Positions 28,444 to 37,674 of a stretch of 64,000 nucleotides of DNA are shown in pieces. The first letter of the stretch is position 1. Every line of letters begins with the position of its first letter. Position numbers and translations under genes: made by a program. A model generated the notes under the pieces. It had not been told where the DNA came from, did no database searches, and was given only the letters and a program-made list of their open reading frames with translations. Source of the stretch: CAZMZW01 sp963802275 (GTDB lineage: Bacteria > Chloroflexota > Anaerolineae > Anaerolineales > Anaerolineaceae); the NCBI GenBank assembly GCA_963802275.1, contig CAWDIB010000001.1:1-64000 (forward strand), read 5' to 3'.

Positions 28444-29682
28444 ATGAAATCTGAAATCGACAAGTTCATGCAGGAGCAAGGGATCGATGCGCTATGGATC
28501 ACTGGTGCGGGTGACCATAACCCCAACATGGTGTATTTTACCGGTTTGCATCATATCAGTGAAGCAGAATTGATTAAACCCCGTGGTGGGACCGCAACCC
28601 TTTTTCATAACCCCATGGAACGTGAGGAAGCAGCAAAGACCGGTCTGCATACCAGAAGTGATGAGGTCTCTTCTTACTCCGGATTTTCTTGAAAAGGCAG
28701 GTGGTGATGAACTGCAGGCGCGTTGCCTGATGGTCCAAGCCATGCTCAAAAAAGCTGGTGTCGAACCGAGGCCGGGTGGCGGTTTCCGGTCTCAAGGATG
28801 CCGGCATGGTTTATACATTGCTTGCAGCACTGCAAAAGTCAGCTGCCGGATTACGAATTTGTCGGGCAAAAACAGGAGAATGTGTTCCATCTAGCCCGCT
28901 TCACCAAGGATACAGAAGAATTGGAACAGATTCGCAAAGTGGGTGAGCTGTCCGTGCAGGTGGTGTCACAGACGGCCAACTTGCTCTCCGGGATGCGCTC
29001 AAAAAATGGAATGGTGGTTGATGGGCATGGCGAGCCGCTCACCATCGGGCAGGTAAAAAGGCAAATCCGGCTTTGGCTGGCCGAGCGGGGTTTGGAATCA
29101 CCCGAGGAGATGATTTTTGCCCAGGGACGGGATGCTGGCATTCCCCATAGTGCGGGCAACTCGCAGGATGTCCTCCGTTCCGGTGTACCGATCATATTTG
29201 ATATCTTTCCCTGCCAGGCGGGCGGCGGTTATTTTTACGACCTGACCCGAACCTGGTGCCTGGGGTATGCCCCTGATGAGGTAGTGAAACTTTACGAAGA
29301 TGTACGCCATGTCTATCAGACGATCCTGGCTGAATTGCGCATTGGAACGCACTTTAAGCACTACCAGGAACGTACCTGTGAATTGTTTGCCTTGCAGGGA
29401 CATCCGACCATCCAATCTGACCCGAAGATCGAAGAGGGTTATGTGCATTCCCTTGGTCACGGCGTGGGCCTCAATGTCCATGAGAGACCTTTCTCGGGAG
29501 TGGCGGCATCAGAGCAGGATATCCTTCAGCCGGGGGTGGTCATCACGGTGGAACCCGGTCTGTATTATCCCAGCCGCAAGATGGGCGCCCGCCTGGAGGA
29601 TACCTTGTATGCCACCCCGCAGGGTGAGTTCAAGGTCATGGCGGACTATCCGCATGATCTGGTCATCCCCATCCGGAAATAG
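28444..29682 (+). pseudogene. M24-family aminopeptidase (Xaa-Pro type), frameshifted
   Basis: From ATG 28444 the first 80 residues (MKSEIDKFMQEQGIDALWIT) read in one frame. The next pieces, LEKAGGDELQARCLMVQAML, then RVAVSGLKDAGMVYTLLAAL, then QLPDYEFVGQKQENVFHLAR, each lie in different frames, requiring about three indels between 28660 and 28850. From about 28850 the catalytic domain is intact to 29682, with metal ligands in IIFDIFP, YDLTRTWCLG, HSLGHGVGLNVHE, VEPGLYYPS and GARLEDTL. The family removes N-terminal residues preceding proline with two metal ions. An indel-prone stretch of sequence or a true pseudogene are both possible; the intact catalytic part favours error or recent damage. 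Confidence 0.8.
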
Positions 29683-29704
29683 TATCCGGTAAGAAAAAGA
29701 AAAA

Positions 29705-30742
29705 ATGGCAGACACCATGAACACCGAAAACATCCGCATCCTTTCAATCGAAACTTCCTGTGACGAGACCGCGGCAGCTGTGGTTCAAAACGGTGAAAAG
29801 ATCATCTCCAGCGTAATCGCTTCACAGGTGGATTTGCATGCGCGTTATGGCGGAGTTTTCCCCGAGGTGGCATCACGTGAACATGTACGCGTCATTTATG
29901 CCGTGGTGGAACAGACATTGAAAGAAGCCCATCTGGATCTCAAGGAACTGGATGCCATTGCGGTTACCCGCGGACCCGGCCTGGCTGGCTCACTGGTGGT
30001 GGGATTGAACATGGCCAAGGCGCTCTCGATGGGTGCAAATCTGCCTCTGATTGGCATCAACCACCTGGAAGGGCATCTATATTCGGCCTGGTTGAAGATG
30101 GAAGAGGATTCGCCTGCCAGAGAAATGGAATTTCCTTTGGTGGCGCTGATCGTTTCCGGCGGGCATTCCACCTTGATCCTGATGCAGGATCACCTGAAAT
30201 ACCAGCGGCTGGGCGGTACGCTGGACGACGCCGCCGGTGAGGCTTTTGATAAGGTCGCCCGCCTGCTTAATCTGCCTTATCCGGGCGGCCCTTCCATACA
30301 AAAAGCCGCGGAAAAGGGCAATCCGCTGGCTTATTCCTTCCCGCGTTCGCGGTTGGAGGGCAGTTGGGATTTTTCCTTTAGTGGTCTTAAAACAGCCGTC
30401 TTGCGCACGGTCAAGGAACTCGACCAGGATGGTTCTCCCATTCCGGTGGAAAACCTGGCTGCCAGTTTCCAGGCGGCGGTGGTGGATGCGCTGGCTACCA
30501 AGACCTTTGAAGCAGCGCAGCAGTTCCATGCCCGCGATATCATCGTTGCTGGTGGGGTTTCCGCCAACCGCGCTCTGCGCAATACCTTCACCGGCCAGGA
30601 TGTATTCCGCGTTCACATCCCGCCCTTTGCGCTCTGCACTGACAATGCTGCCATGATAGCTGCCGCCGGATACCGCCGCTTCCTCGCCGGCCAGCGGGAT
30701 GGCATGGATATGGATGTTCTGCCCAACTGGCCATTAACCTGA
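29705..30742 (+). CDS. tsaD: TsaD, tRNA threonylcarbamoyladenosine transferase subunit
   Basis: 345 residues. An ASKHA-fold enzyme that, with TsaB/TsaE, installs t6A37 on ANN-decoding tRNAs. It shows ILSIETSCDETAAAVV at the N-terminus, the metal-binding HxxxH (INHLEGH) and the phosphate loop SGGHSTL. Length and motifs are normal. An internal ATG at 29717 is a possible alternative start. It sits in an apparent operon from the M24 peptidase to the alpha-galactosidase. Confidence 0.96.
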   Translation: MADTMNTENIRILSIETSCDETAAAVVQNGEKIISSVIASQVDLHARYGGVFPEVASREHVRVIYAVVEQTLKEAHLDLKELDAIAVTRGPGLAGSLVVGLNMAKALSMGANLPLIGINHLEGHLYSAWLKMEEDSPAREMEFPLVALIVSGGHSTLILMQDHLKYQRLGGTLDDAAGEAFDKVARLLNLPYPGGPSIQKAAEKGNPLAYSFPRSRLEGSWDFSFSGLKTAVLRTVKELDQDGSPIPVENLAASFQAAVVDALATKTFEAAQQFHARDIIVAGGVSANRALRNTFTGQDVFRVHIPPFALCTDNAAMIAAAGYRRFLAGQRDGMDMDVLPNWPLT

Positions 30743-30760
30743 AAGAATGCATGGATTGAA

Positions 30761-30952
30761 ATGGGTGATCAGCCAAATTATGATGAATTGCAGCCGGAAT
30801 TAGACGAGCAGTCAACTTGTTTGCTCATACCGCATGATCTTAATGAAGGTGATCTTTGCCCGCAATGTGGCCAGGGGCAGCTCAGTTACAATGGCTTGCT
30901 CAACCTGGTTTGTGATCAATGTGGTTTTGAATTGGACGGCGCCCATACCTGA
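30761..30952 (+). CDS. Small zinc-ribbon protein
   Basis: 63 residues with an acidic N-terminus (about 30 residues) and two CxxC knuckles (LCPQCGQ and VCDQCGFEL) spaced as in zinc ribbons. Such small proteins may bind nucleic acid or a partner protein; none is identified. It lies 18 bases after tsaD and 45 bases before the OsmC gene, and probably belongs to the same transcript. Confidence 0.65.
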   Translation: MGDQPNYDELQPELDEQSTCLLIPHDLNEGDLCPQCGQGQLSYNGLLNLVCDQCGFELDGAHT

Positions 30953-30997
30953 TGACATCATTCCACCCCCGGCGGGGGTGATCAAAAGGAGAAAAAA

Positions 30998-31444
30998 ATG
31001 GAAGCAAAAGTGATTTGGAAGAACCGCATGACCTTTACCGGCAGCTCCGAGAGCGGCTTTGAAGTGCCGCTCGGTTCAGCACCGGAAGTGGGCGGTGATG
31101 ATGATGGATTCCGTCCGATGGAGCTGTTGGCCATTGGTTTGGCTGGTTGTACTGCTATGGATGTCATTTCCATCCTGCAGAAGAAAAAACAGGAGGTGAC
31201 TGCCTTTGAAGTGCAGGTGCGTGCCGAACGTGCCAGCGAGCATCCGCGTGTCTTCACCCGCATCCTCCTTGAATACATCGTTAGTGGTGCTTCCGTGGAC
31301 CGTGCGGCTGTGGAACGGGCGGTTCAGCTTTCTTCGGAAAAGTATTGCCCGGCGCAGGCCATGTTTGCGAAAATTCTGCCTTTAGAATTGAAAAATCACC
31401 ATGAAGGGTTGAGTTTTGTTGAAGAAATTCCATCTCCCTTTTGA
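30998..31444 (+). CDS. OsmC/Ohr-family protein
   Basis: 148 residues with the two cysteine regions of the OsmC family: GCTAMDVISIL (first cysteine) and KYCPAQAM (second cysteine), and PMELLAIGLAG before the first. Members reduce organic or fatty-acid hydroperoxides using a cysteine pair. A strong AAAGGAGAAAAAA precedes the ATG. Its end overlaps the next gene by 29 bases. Confidence 0.88.
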   Translation: MEAKVIWKNRMTFTGSSESGFEVPLGSAPEVGGDDDGFRPMELLAIGLAGCTAMDVISILQKKKQEVTAFEVQVRAERASEHPRVFTRILLEYIVSGASVDRAAVERAVQLSSEKYCPAQAMFAKILPLELKNHHEGLSFVEEIPSPF

Positions 31445-33500
31445 AATCCTCATCCTGGTATTGGTGCTTGCCAGCCATGCCTATGTGGCGTTTGCACCGC
31501 AAAACAGCCTGCTGACCTGGTATCGCACCGATGATGCCTTTTATTATTTCAAGGTCGCCCAAAATATCAGTGAGGGGCGCGGCATTACCTTTGACGGGCT
31601 GAGTTTCACCAATGGCTTTCATCCTTTTTGGATGCTGGTCTGTATTCCTGTTTTCTCGCTGGCCAGGTTTGACCTCTTTTTACCCCTGCGCGTGCTGGTG
31701 ATGGTGCTGGCGTTGTTCAATGCAGCCACTGGCATCTTGCTCTACCGCCTGTTTTCCTCCAACCTTTCGCGCGAGAGCGGCTGGCTGGTATCCATTTTTT
31801 GGATGTTCCATCCCGCCATCCATGGCTTGACCACCATGCTGGGTATGGAAACAGGCGTGAATGTCTTTTCCATCGTCTTATTTTTCTACCTAGTCAGTCG
31901 ATTTTCCGGGGAAATAACAACGGGTAAGAATCAGTACTTATCTTTGTTTTGGCTTGGTTTGTCCGCCCTGTTGGTGCTTTTCAGCCGTTTGGATAACATC
32001 TTCCTGGTATTGCTGGCAGGCGTATGGCTGGTTTTGCGCCGCTCCTCGCTGCGCTGGCAGGTCTTGCGGGATTTTTGCCTCATCCTTTTGGTTGTTTTGG
32101 TCAGTTATTATCTGCGCATTCAAGCCACCACCAATCTCTTCAATTTCCTGCCTTTCGTATTCCTGCTCCTGGCGCTCTCCCTGGTTCTTAAACCGCTCGC
32201 CCTGTATTTCTCCGGTGGATATCAACTGGTAGAAAGACAAGGCAAGACTCATTCCATTCTTAAAAGCGTACTATTGTTAGGCACGGCATCTCTCCTTATC
32301 ATGGGTATTGTGGTACTGGTTTATGATGTCCTTCACCTCTTCCGTGGTTACTCACGCGCAGTGCTCGTCCTTGATGCGCTTCTTTCCATTGTTGTATTGT
32401 TGGCAGTTCATTATCTTCCTCTTCGGTTTGGTTCAAAAAAGAACATTGCCACTGATGAAGATATTTCGCTAAAGAAAAATATTAAAGATTGGCTGCAGCG
32501 TGCCTTGTTGTATTTTGCCCCGCTTGGGACAGGGCTGGGGATTTACATGCTGTTCAACCGGGCTTACGCTGGCACCGCACTTCCCATCAGCGGGACCATC
32601 AAGCGTTGGTGGGGTTTGCTGCCCAATACAGTCTATGGAACCCCCATAAAAACCCTTGATGGCGTTTTCCAGGGCTTCTTTTCATCTTCGCCGAATGCCG
32701 GTCCCTGGTCGCTACTCCTGCAGCCGTTGGATGGGCTTGCCCAGGCAATGGCGCAGTGGTTCAATCCACAGGACCAACAAGACCTGAGATCATTCCTGTT
32801 CATCTTTTTCATCCTGCTCTTGATGGCATTGGCTTTTTGGCTGGTCAGGCGTCAATCAGCCTGGGTCAATAAAACCGCCGACCGCTTTGGCTTGCTGCCC
32901 CTCTTTGCCGGTTGCCTGTTCAGCATCCTTTCTTATAAAGCTACCGGTTACCTGCATGCCAAGTATTGGTACTGGATCTCGGAAATGGTGCTGCTAGTGT
33001 TGGCTGGCGGCATTCTAATGGAAGCTGTATTTTGTGAAATTCGCCAACGGCAGAAAAAATCCTCCTTGCCGGTTTTGTTTGCCAGAGCTGCCTGTACTTT
33101 TATCCTTGTTGGCTTCGCCTTCAATATTTATTCCATCATTCGCTGGGATGCCGGGACGCTCTCCCCGCACCCTTATTTAACCGAAACACACGAAATTGAG
33201 AAGAACACTCAACCAGGAACCGTAATTGGCATGACCGGCGGAGGTGTGACCGCTTATTTTATTCATGACCGCACAGTGGTGAATCTGGATGGTTTGATCA
33301 ATGGCATTGACTACTTCCAGCAATTGAAAAGCGGCAATGCAGACCCTTATTTTGCTTCCATCGGTCTGCAGTATGTGGTTGGTGCGCCCAGTATGCTGCT
33401 GGATAGCGACCCTTACCGCTGGATTCTGGAAGATCATTTGACCACCTTGCATCAAATCGGTGAAATCACCATTTACCGCTATCAACCACCTGTCACCTGA
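31416..33500 (+). CDS. GT-C-type membrane glycosyltransferase
   Basis: 694 residues with about a dozen membrane helices. Near the N-terminus RTDDAFYYFKVAQNIS contains the acidic pair found in the first external loop of GT-C enzymes (ArnT/PMT-like), which transfer sugars from polyprenyl phosphate donors on the outer face of the membrane. The C-terminal part from about residue 560 is soluble (GTVIGMTGGGVTAYFIHDRT). The TTG start lies inside the OsmC gene, 29 bases before its stop, pointing to coupled translation. Donor and acceptor are unknown. Confidence 0.75.
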   Translation: MLKKFHLPFEILILVLVLASHAYVAFAPQNSLLTWYRTDDAFYYFKVAQNISEGRGITFDGLSFTNGFHPFWMLVCIPVFSLARFDLFLPLRVLVMVLALFNAATGILLYRLFSSNLSRESGWLVSIFWMFHPAIHGLTTMLGMETGVNVFSIVLFFYLVSRFSGEITTGKNQYLSLFWLGLSALLVLFSRLDNIFLVLLAGVWLVLRRSSLRWQVLRDFCLILLVVLVSYYLRIQATTNLFNFLPFVFLLLALSLVLKPLALYFSGGYQLVERQGKTHSILKSVLLLGTASLLIMGIVVLVYDVLHLFRGYSRAVLVLDALLSIVVLLAVHYLPLRFGSKKNIATDEDISLKKNIKDWLQRALLYFAPLGTGLGIYMLFNRAYAGTALPISGTIKRWWGLLPNTVYGTPIKTLDGVFQGFFSSSPNAGPWSLLLQPLDGLAQAMAQWFNPQDQQDLRSFLFIFFILLLMALAFWLVRRQSAWVNKTADRFGLLPLFAGCLFSILSYKATGYLHAKYWYWISEMVLLVLAGGILMEAVFCEIRQRQKKSSLPVLFARAACTFILVGFAFNIYSIIRWDAGTLSPHPYLTETHEIEKNTQPGTVIGMTGGGVTAYFIHDRTVVNLDGLINGIDYFQQLKSGNADPYFASIGLQYVVGAPSMLLDSDPYRWILEDHLTTLHQIGEITIYRYQPPVT

Positions 33501-33522
33501 AATAATGGGGGGAGTTCTTACC

Positions 33523-35874
33523 ATGCAAATGCAGAACAAGCATTTTGATTTCACCCTGGATCCTTCAATTGGGTGTTTCAACCTGACCCCAAAGAAATCG
33601 TTATTTCCCTCGGTGAATGATGCTTCCCTTTCGGTCTCGTCTTTTTCTTCCCGTAAGATTCAAGAAGATATCAAAGGCCTAAAACAAGTGCCTGCCTCCA
33701 GGTTCACCAATTCCATGGCACACGGCCGCATGCAGCAGTTAATTTTGGAAACCTTATTATCTGAATCTCGACTGCTGGCTCGACTTGAATTTTGCCTGCC
33801 GCAGAAACACGCCTTGTTTTTCTGGCGGGTCTCTCTTGTAAATAGATCTGCCAACCCTGTCTTTATTGATTCCATCGAACTGTTGAAGGTGGGAGAAAAG
33901 AAGAACCTGCCAGGTCTTAATTTCCCGGACAGCCGGGTGAAGGACCTGGCATTCTACTCCAACGGCTGGCAGTCCTGGTCTCATTCGGGTGTATATGGTG
34001 CAGACGAGAAAGCCCGCCGTACACGACTGGGACCCTTCCAGCGTAACCAAAATACCAATCCTTCCACGCCCATCTTCTCTGATGCGGGTCATTTTTCCAG
34101 CGACTTTTTTGCCCTCATCGGTGATCGGCGTACCCGGAAGGGGTTTATAGCTGGTTTTCTTTCACAAAAGCAGCAATTCGGCATCCTGGAAGCGAGACTG
34201 GAAAACCCCGTCCGGTTGAAAATTTGGGCGGATGGTGACCATGTCCGCCTGGACCCTGGCGCTTCAGTGACCACCGATTGGGCAGTGCTGGGCTGCTTTG
34301 ATATGGACGCAGAGCATCCCATTGACCATTACCTGGATGCGGTGGCACGGGAGCATGAGCTGGCTGATGATTTTGGAGAAATCCCGGTTGGCTGGTGCTC
34401 GTGGTACCAGTATTATTCCAAGGTCACCTCAGCCCAGATAAGTGAAAACCTGCATGCCTTGAAAAAGGTCCGTGGTCAGTTGCCTTTAAAAAAGTTCCAG
34501 ATCGATGACGGCTGGCAACGTCAGGTGGGGGATTGGTTGAGTTTCCGTCGCACTTTTCCGCATGGGCTTGCCGGCTTGGTAAAAGAAATCCGCCTGGCTG
34601 GTTTTCACCCCGGACTTTGGCTGGCGCCTTTCATCGTTCATCCCGGTTCGAGCTTGCGCAGGCAACACCCGGACTGGCTGCTGCGCTCTGCCGAGGGACG
34701 GTTGGCTTATGCCGGTTTTGTTTGGAATACCTTCAATTCTGCTCTTGACCTGACCAACTCAAAAGCCCAGCAATATGCTGTAAAGGTTATTCAGACAGCC
34801 GCTGCAAAATGGCACTTCCCATATTTAAAACTTGATTTCTTGTATGCAGCCGCGCTAAAGGGCAAATATCAGGATGATACGAAAACGCGCGCCCAGGTCC
34901 TGCGCCATGGGCTGGAAGTTATTAAAAAAGCGGCAGGTAAAAATGTGATCCTGCTGGGTTGCGGCGCCCCGCTGGGTTCCTCCATTGGAATTTTTCCCAT
35001 CCTGCGCATTGGCGCGGATGTGCTGGAGAGCTGGTATTCGCAATACTTTGGACTTAAAACCATCTTTCGGCATGAACCGCACATGCCTTCGGCTCGCAAC
35101 TCCATCCAGAATATTCTCTCTCGTTCTTTTCTTCACCGCAAATGGTGGATAAACGACCCGGACTGTCTGCTGGTGCGCCCGACTTCTCAATTGACATTGA
35201 CTGAAGTGCAATCGCTGGCCACTGCCATTGGCATGACCGGCGGGAGTATTTTGCTTTCGGATAATCTGGCAGCATTGCCACTGGACCGCGTCCAGCTGGC
35301 CGCCAGCCTGCTGCCGCCCATCGGCAAGCGCCCGCGGGTGCTGGACTGGTTCGACGCCCATTCGCCCACCCGCGTGCGACTTGACCTGGAGAATTCTACT
35401 GGTATGTGGCACCTGCTGGCTTTCTTTAACTGGTCGGATGCTCCTGAAAAAGTAACCCTGGCTGTGCAGGATTACCAATTACCCGAAGGCCGTTATTGGG
35501 TGCGTTCATTCTGGTCCAATGACTTTTATGTTGCGGGAGAGAACCAGCCATTGTTCACCGGTGAACTGCCAGCGCATGGATGCCTGTTGCTGGCTGTGCG
35601 GCCAGTAAAAAGGAACATACCTCAATATCTGGGCAGTGATTTGCATTTCTCGCAAGGCATGGAGATAAAACGCTGGCAGGTTTTGGATGAAACTCTTCAA
35701 TTTACGATTGATCTGGAACGGGATTGCGAAGGAACCATTGACCTGTATCTGCCCGGAAAGCCAAAGTCCATCACCTGTCAGGACCGACCGGTGGAATTCA
35801 CGTCTCTTGCTCATAATTGCATCCGATTGAAAGTTGATCTAACCCCCGCAGTACAAATAAAAATCAAATATTAA
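33523..35874 (+). CDS. GH36-family alpha-galactosidase-like glycoside hydrolase
   Basis: About 783 residues. ATG 33523 follows GGGGGGAG by about 8 nt, so the upstream in-frame start at 33460 is unlikely. The family core is visible: PVGWCSWYQYYSKV, FQIDDGWQRQVGDWL, LKLDFLYAA with the predicted nucleophile Asp, and GCGAPLGSSIG before the acid/base region. The enzyme hydrolyses alpha-galactosides; related GH36 members act as alpha-N-acetylgalactosaminidases or transglycosylases. There is no signal peptide, so it acts in the cytoplasm. It overlaps nothing but follows the glycosyltransferase by 22 bases. Confidence 0.88.
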   Translation: MQMQNKHFDFTLDPSIGCFNLTPKKSLFPSVNDASLSVSSFSSRKIQEDIKGLKQVPASRFTNSMAHGRMQQLILETLLSESRLLARLEFCLPQKHALFFWRVSLVNRSANPVFIDSIELLKVGEKKNLPGLNFPDSRVKDLAFYSNGWQSWSHSGVYGADEKARRTRLGPFQRNQNTNPSTPIFSDAGHFSSDFFALIGDRRTRKGFIAGFLSQKQQFGILEARLENPVRLKIWADGDHVRLDPGASVTTDWAVLGCFDMDAEHPIDHYLDAVAREHELADDFGEIPVGWCSWYQYYSKVTSAQISENLHALKKVRGQLPLKKFQIDDGWQRQVGDWLSFRRTFPHGLAGLVKEIRLAGFHPGLWLAPFIVHPGSSLRRQHPDWLLRSAEGRLAYAGFVWNTFNSALDLTNSKAQQYAVKVIQTAAAKWHFPYLKLDFLYAAALKGKYQDDTKTRAQVLRHGLEVIKKAAGKNVILLGCGAPLGSSIGIFPILRIGADVLESWYSQYFGLKTIFRHEPHMPSARNSIQNILSRSFLHRKWWINDPDCLLVRPTSQLTLTEVQSLATAIGMTGGSILLSDNLAALPLDRVQLAASLLPPIGKRPRVLDWFDAHSPTRVRLDLENSTGMWHLLAFFNWSDAPEKVTLAVQDYQLPEGRYWVRSFWSNDFYVAGENQPLFTGELPAHGCLLLAVRPVKRNIPQYLGSDLHFSQGMEIKRWQVLDETLQFTIDLERDCEGTIDLYLPGKPKSITCQDRPVEFTSLAHNCIRLKVDLTPAVQIKIKY

Positions 35875-35903
35875 AAAACGCCTCCTTATAAAGAAGGCGT
35901 TTA
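35875..35903. terminator. Rho-independent terminator between convergent genes
   Basis: The stem ACGCCTCCTT/AAGAAGGCGT, with one mismatch, is flanked by A6 and TTTA. It closes the alpha-galactosidase transcript and may serve the convergent DUF4349 gene. Confidence 0.75.
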
Positions 35904-35929
35904 TGGATGGGCTGAAGAATAAAGTGCTT

Positions 35930-36886
35930 CTACTTCTTGCCAGCGGCAGCCGGTTTGGTTTCAACCGCTTTGGTCGTTTCCTTGTGCTTTCGTACTGCGC
36001 GCACGATCAAGTAGATCGGCAGACCGATAAATAAGCCGATTGGCACCATCACAATGAGGATGAAGATGAGCAGGTTGACTAGCAGGGTTAGTCCCTTCAC
36101 CAGTGATTGCAGCGCTTTCTGCACTTCAAGGCCGGGCTGCCATCCGCCAGTGGAGATGGGTTTGATGGCTTCCTTGGCTTCCAGGTGCACACTCACCGCT
36201 GAAAGGCGCGACGCATCCTTATAGTAATTCAACTGCCCTTGCAGCACTTCGATCTGCTCGCGCACGTTGGTCAGTTCGCGGAAGACTGACATGACATCCT
36301 CGGTCTTGATGGCGGCTTCCATGATCTTGACCAGTTGGGTTTCAGCAGCTTTCAGGTTGTTCAAACGGCTCTCTGTGTCGGTGTATTCTTTGGTCACATC
36401 CTGCCCTGAGATGTTCTCATTGAGGATGTCCGTCTTGGCATCAGGCACCATTGCCTTGATCTGCTGCAGCGAGACCTCCAACTGTTCTGCTGGGACGCGC
36501 ACAGTGATGTCCGCAACAGGGTGTTCCACGCCATCCTCGTCGGTTGTTTTGTAGGTGTTGGAGCTGACCACAAAACCGCCCATACCCTCTGCCAGGCGCG
36601 CGATGGCTTGCAGAGAGGCGGCTGGGTCGGTAACGGCCAGGGACAGCGATGCGTTCTTGATGACGATCCGCTCGGCGGCTTCAGGGGAGGAAGCAAGATC
36701 CAGCTCCTTGCTGACCGACTCCCCTGCGGGTGCACGCGGGGCGGCGGCGGGCGCCGCCATGTTGGAAAGGTCGCGGCTGGAAACCGCACCACCGGATTTG
36801 GATTGCGCCGGTGCATACAAGGCGCTACAGGCGCTCGCCAGCAGGGCGGCGAAGATGATAAGACTGATTGCAAGATTTCTTTTCAT
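35930..36886 (-). CDS. DUF4349 lipoprotein
   Basis: 318 residues from ATG 36886 (AAGGAGAAAAA upstream; longer in-frame starts lack a ribosome site). The lipoprotein leader MKRNLAISLIIFAALLASAC is followed by a Gly/Pro/Ala linker, a DUF4349 domain (about residues 75-250) containing GGFVVSSNTYKT and a coiled-coil segment (SRLNNLKAAETQLVKIMEAA), and a C-terminal membrane hairpin (about residues 265-300) with a Lys-rich tail. DUF4349 proteins are widespread and uncharacterised. It lies 62 bases after the phosphoesterase gene on the same strand. Confidence 0.85.
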   Translation of the reverse strand: MKRNLAISLIIFAALLASACSALYAPAQSKSGGAVSSRDLSNMAAPAAAPRAPAGESVSKELDLASSPEAAERIVIKNASLSLAVTDPAASLQAIARLAEGMGGFVVSSNTYKTTDEDGVEHPVADITVRVPAEQLEVSLQQIKAMVPDAKTDILNENISGQDVTKEYTDTESRLNNLKAAETQLVKIMEAAIKTEDVMSVFRELTNVREQIEVLQGQLNYYKDASRLSAVSVHLEAKEAIKPISTGGWQPGLEVQKALQSLVKGLTLLVNLLIFILIVMVPIGLFIGLPIYLIVRAVRKHKETTKAVETKPAAAGKK

Positions 36887-36948
36887 TTTTTCTCCTTTTA
36901 TATTTGCTTTTACACCCCAAAGACGATGACCAGGCCGGTTTTGTTCCA

Positions 36949-37671
36949 TTACCAACCTTCGTTAAGCCGCAAGCCGTTACGCCAGGGCAAAGTGGTCTTT
37001 TTGACCCGTGCCTGAACGCTGGCGATGTCATACTCTGCCCGGCGCAGTTCCCAGGTGCTTTGCGCGGTGTCAAACAGGGCAAAGGATGCCCGCCGGTCAT
37101 GGTCGCGCGGCTGACCGACCGAGCCCGGATTGAGGATGCAGCGCCCGCTGATGTTCATACGCACAAAATCATGCAGCAGGGTTGGTTGGCGTTCGCCCGG
37201 ATTTTCTTCCCACAAGGCTGGCACGTGGGTATGACCGACAAAGCACAGGCGCGTATTACAGTAGGGAAAAGTTTGCAGGGCGGTCGGGTAATCGGTCAGG
37301 TATTCCCATACCGGATTGCGCGGGCTGCCGTGTGCCAGGGTGACCTCGTCAATGACTTCCGTCTCCGGCAGTCCAGCCAGGAAGCTTTGGCTCTCAGCTG
37401 TCAGCGTACGCTTCGTCCAGCTGATGGCCAGACCGGCTTCGTGATTGAAGGTGGCCTCGTTCATGCGCCCCAGCACGGCCGCGTCGTGGTTGCCGAGTAC
37501 GCAGTGCAGACCGGAAAACTTGCGAACCGCGGCGATGCACTCATTGGGGTCCGGCCCGTAGCCTACCAGGTCGCCCAGACACCACACGGCGTCGTAGCGC
37601 CCGGCTTTCTCCAGCACGGCTTGCAGGGCGCTGAGATTGGAATGAATATCAGAGATGACCAGGATCTTCAT
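36949..37671 (-). CDS. YfcE/MJ0936-type metallophosphoesterase
   Basis: 240 residues with the calcineurin-like metal-binding blocks ILVISDIHSNLSAL, CLGDLVGYGPDP, VLGNHDAAV and FVGHTHVPALW. Small family members hydrolyse phosphodiesters or phosphoproteins, sometimes cyclic nucleotides. Three bases separate its start from the coaBC stop, so it is probably the third gene of the coaX-coaBC operon. Substrate is unknown. Confidence 0.85.
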   Translation of the reverse strand: MKILVISDIHSNLSALQAVLEKAGRYDAVWCLGDLVGYGPDPNECIAAVRKFSGLHCVLGNHDAAVLGRMNEATFNHEAGLAISWTKRTLTAESQSFLAGLPETEVIDEVTLAHGSPRNPVWEYLTDYPTALQTFPYCNTRLCFVGHTHVPALWEENPGERQPTLLHDFVRMNISGRCILNPGSVGQPRDHDRRASFALFDTAQSTWELRRAEYDIASVQARVKKTTLPWRNGLRLNEGW

Positions 37672-37674
37672 GGT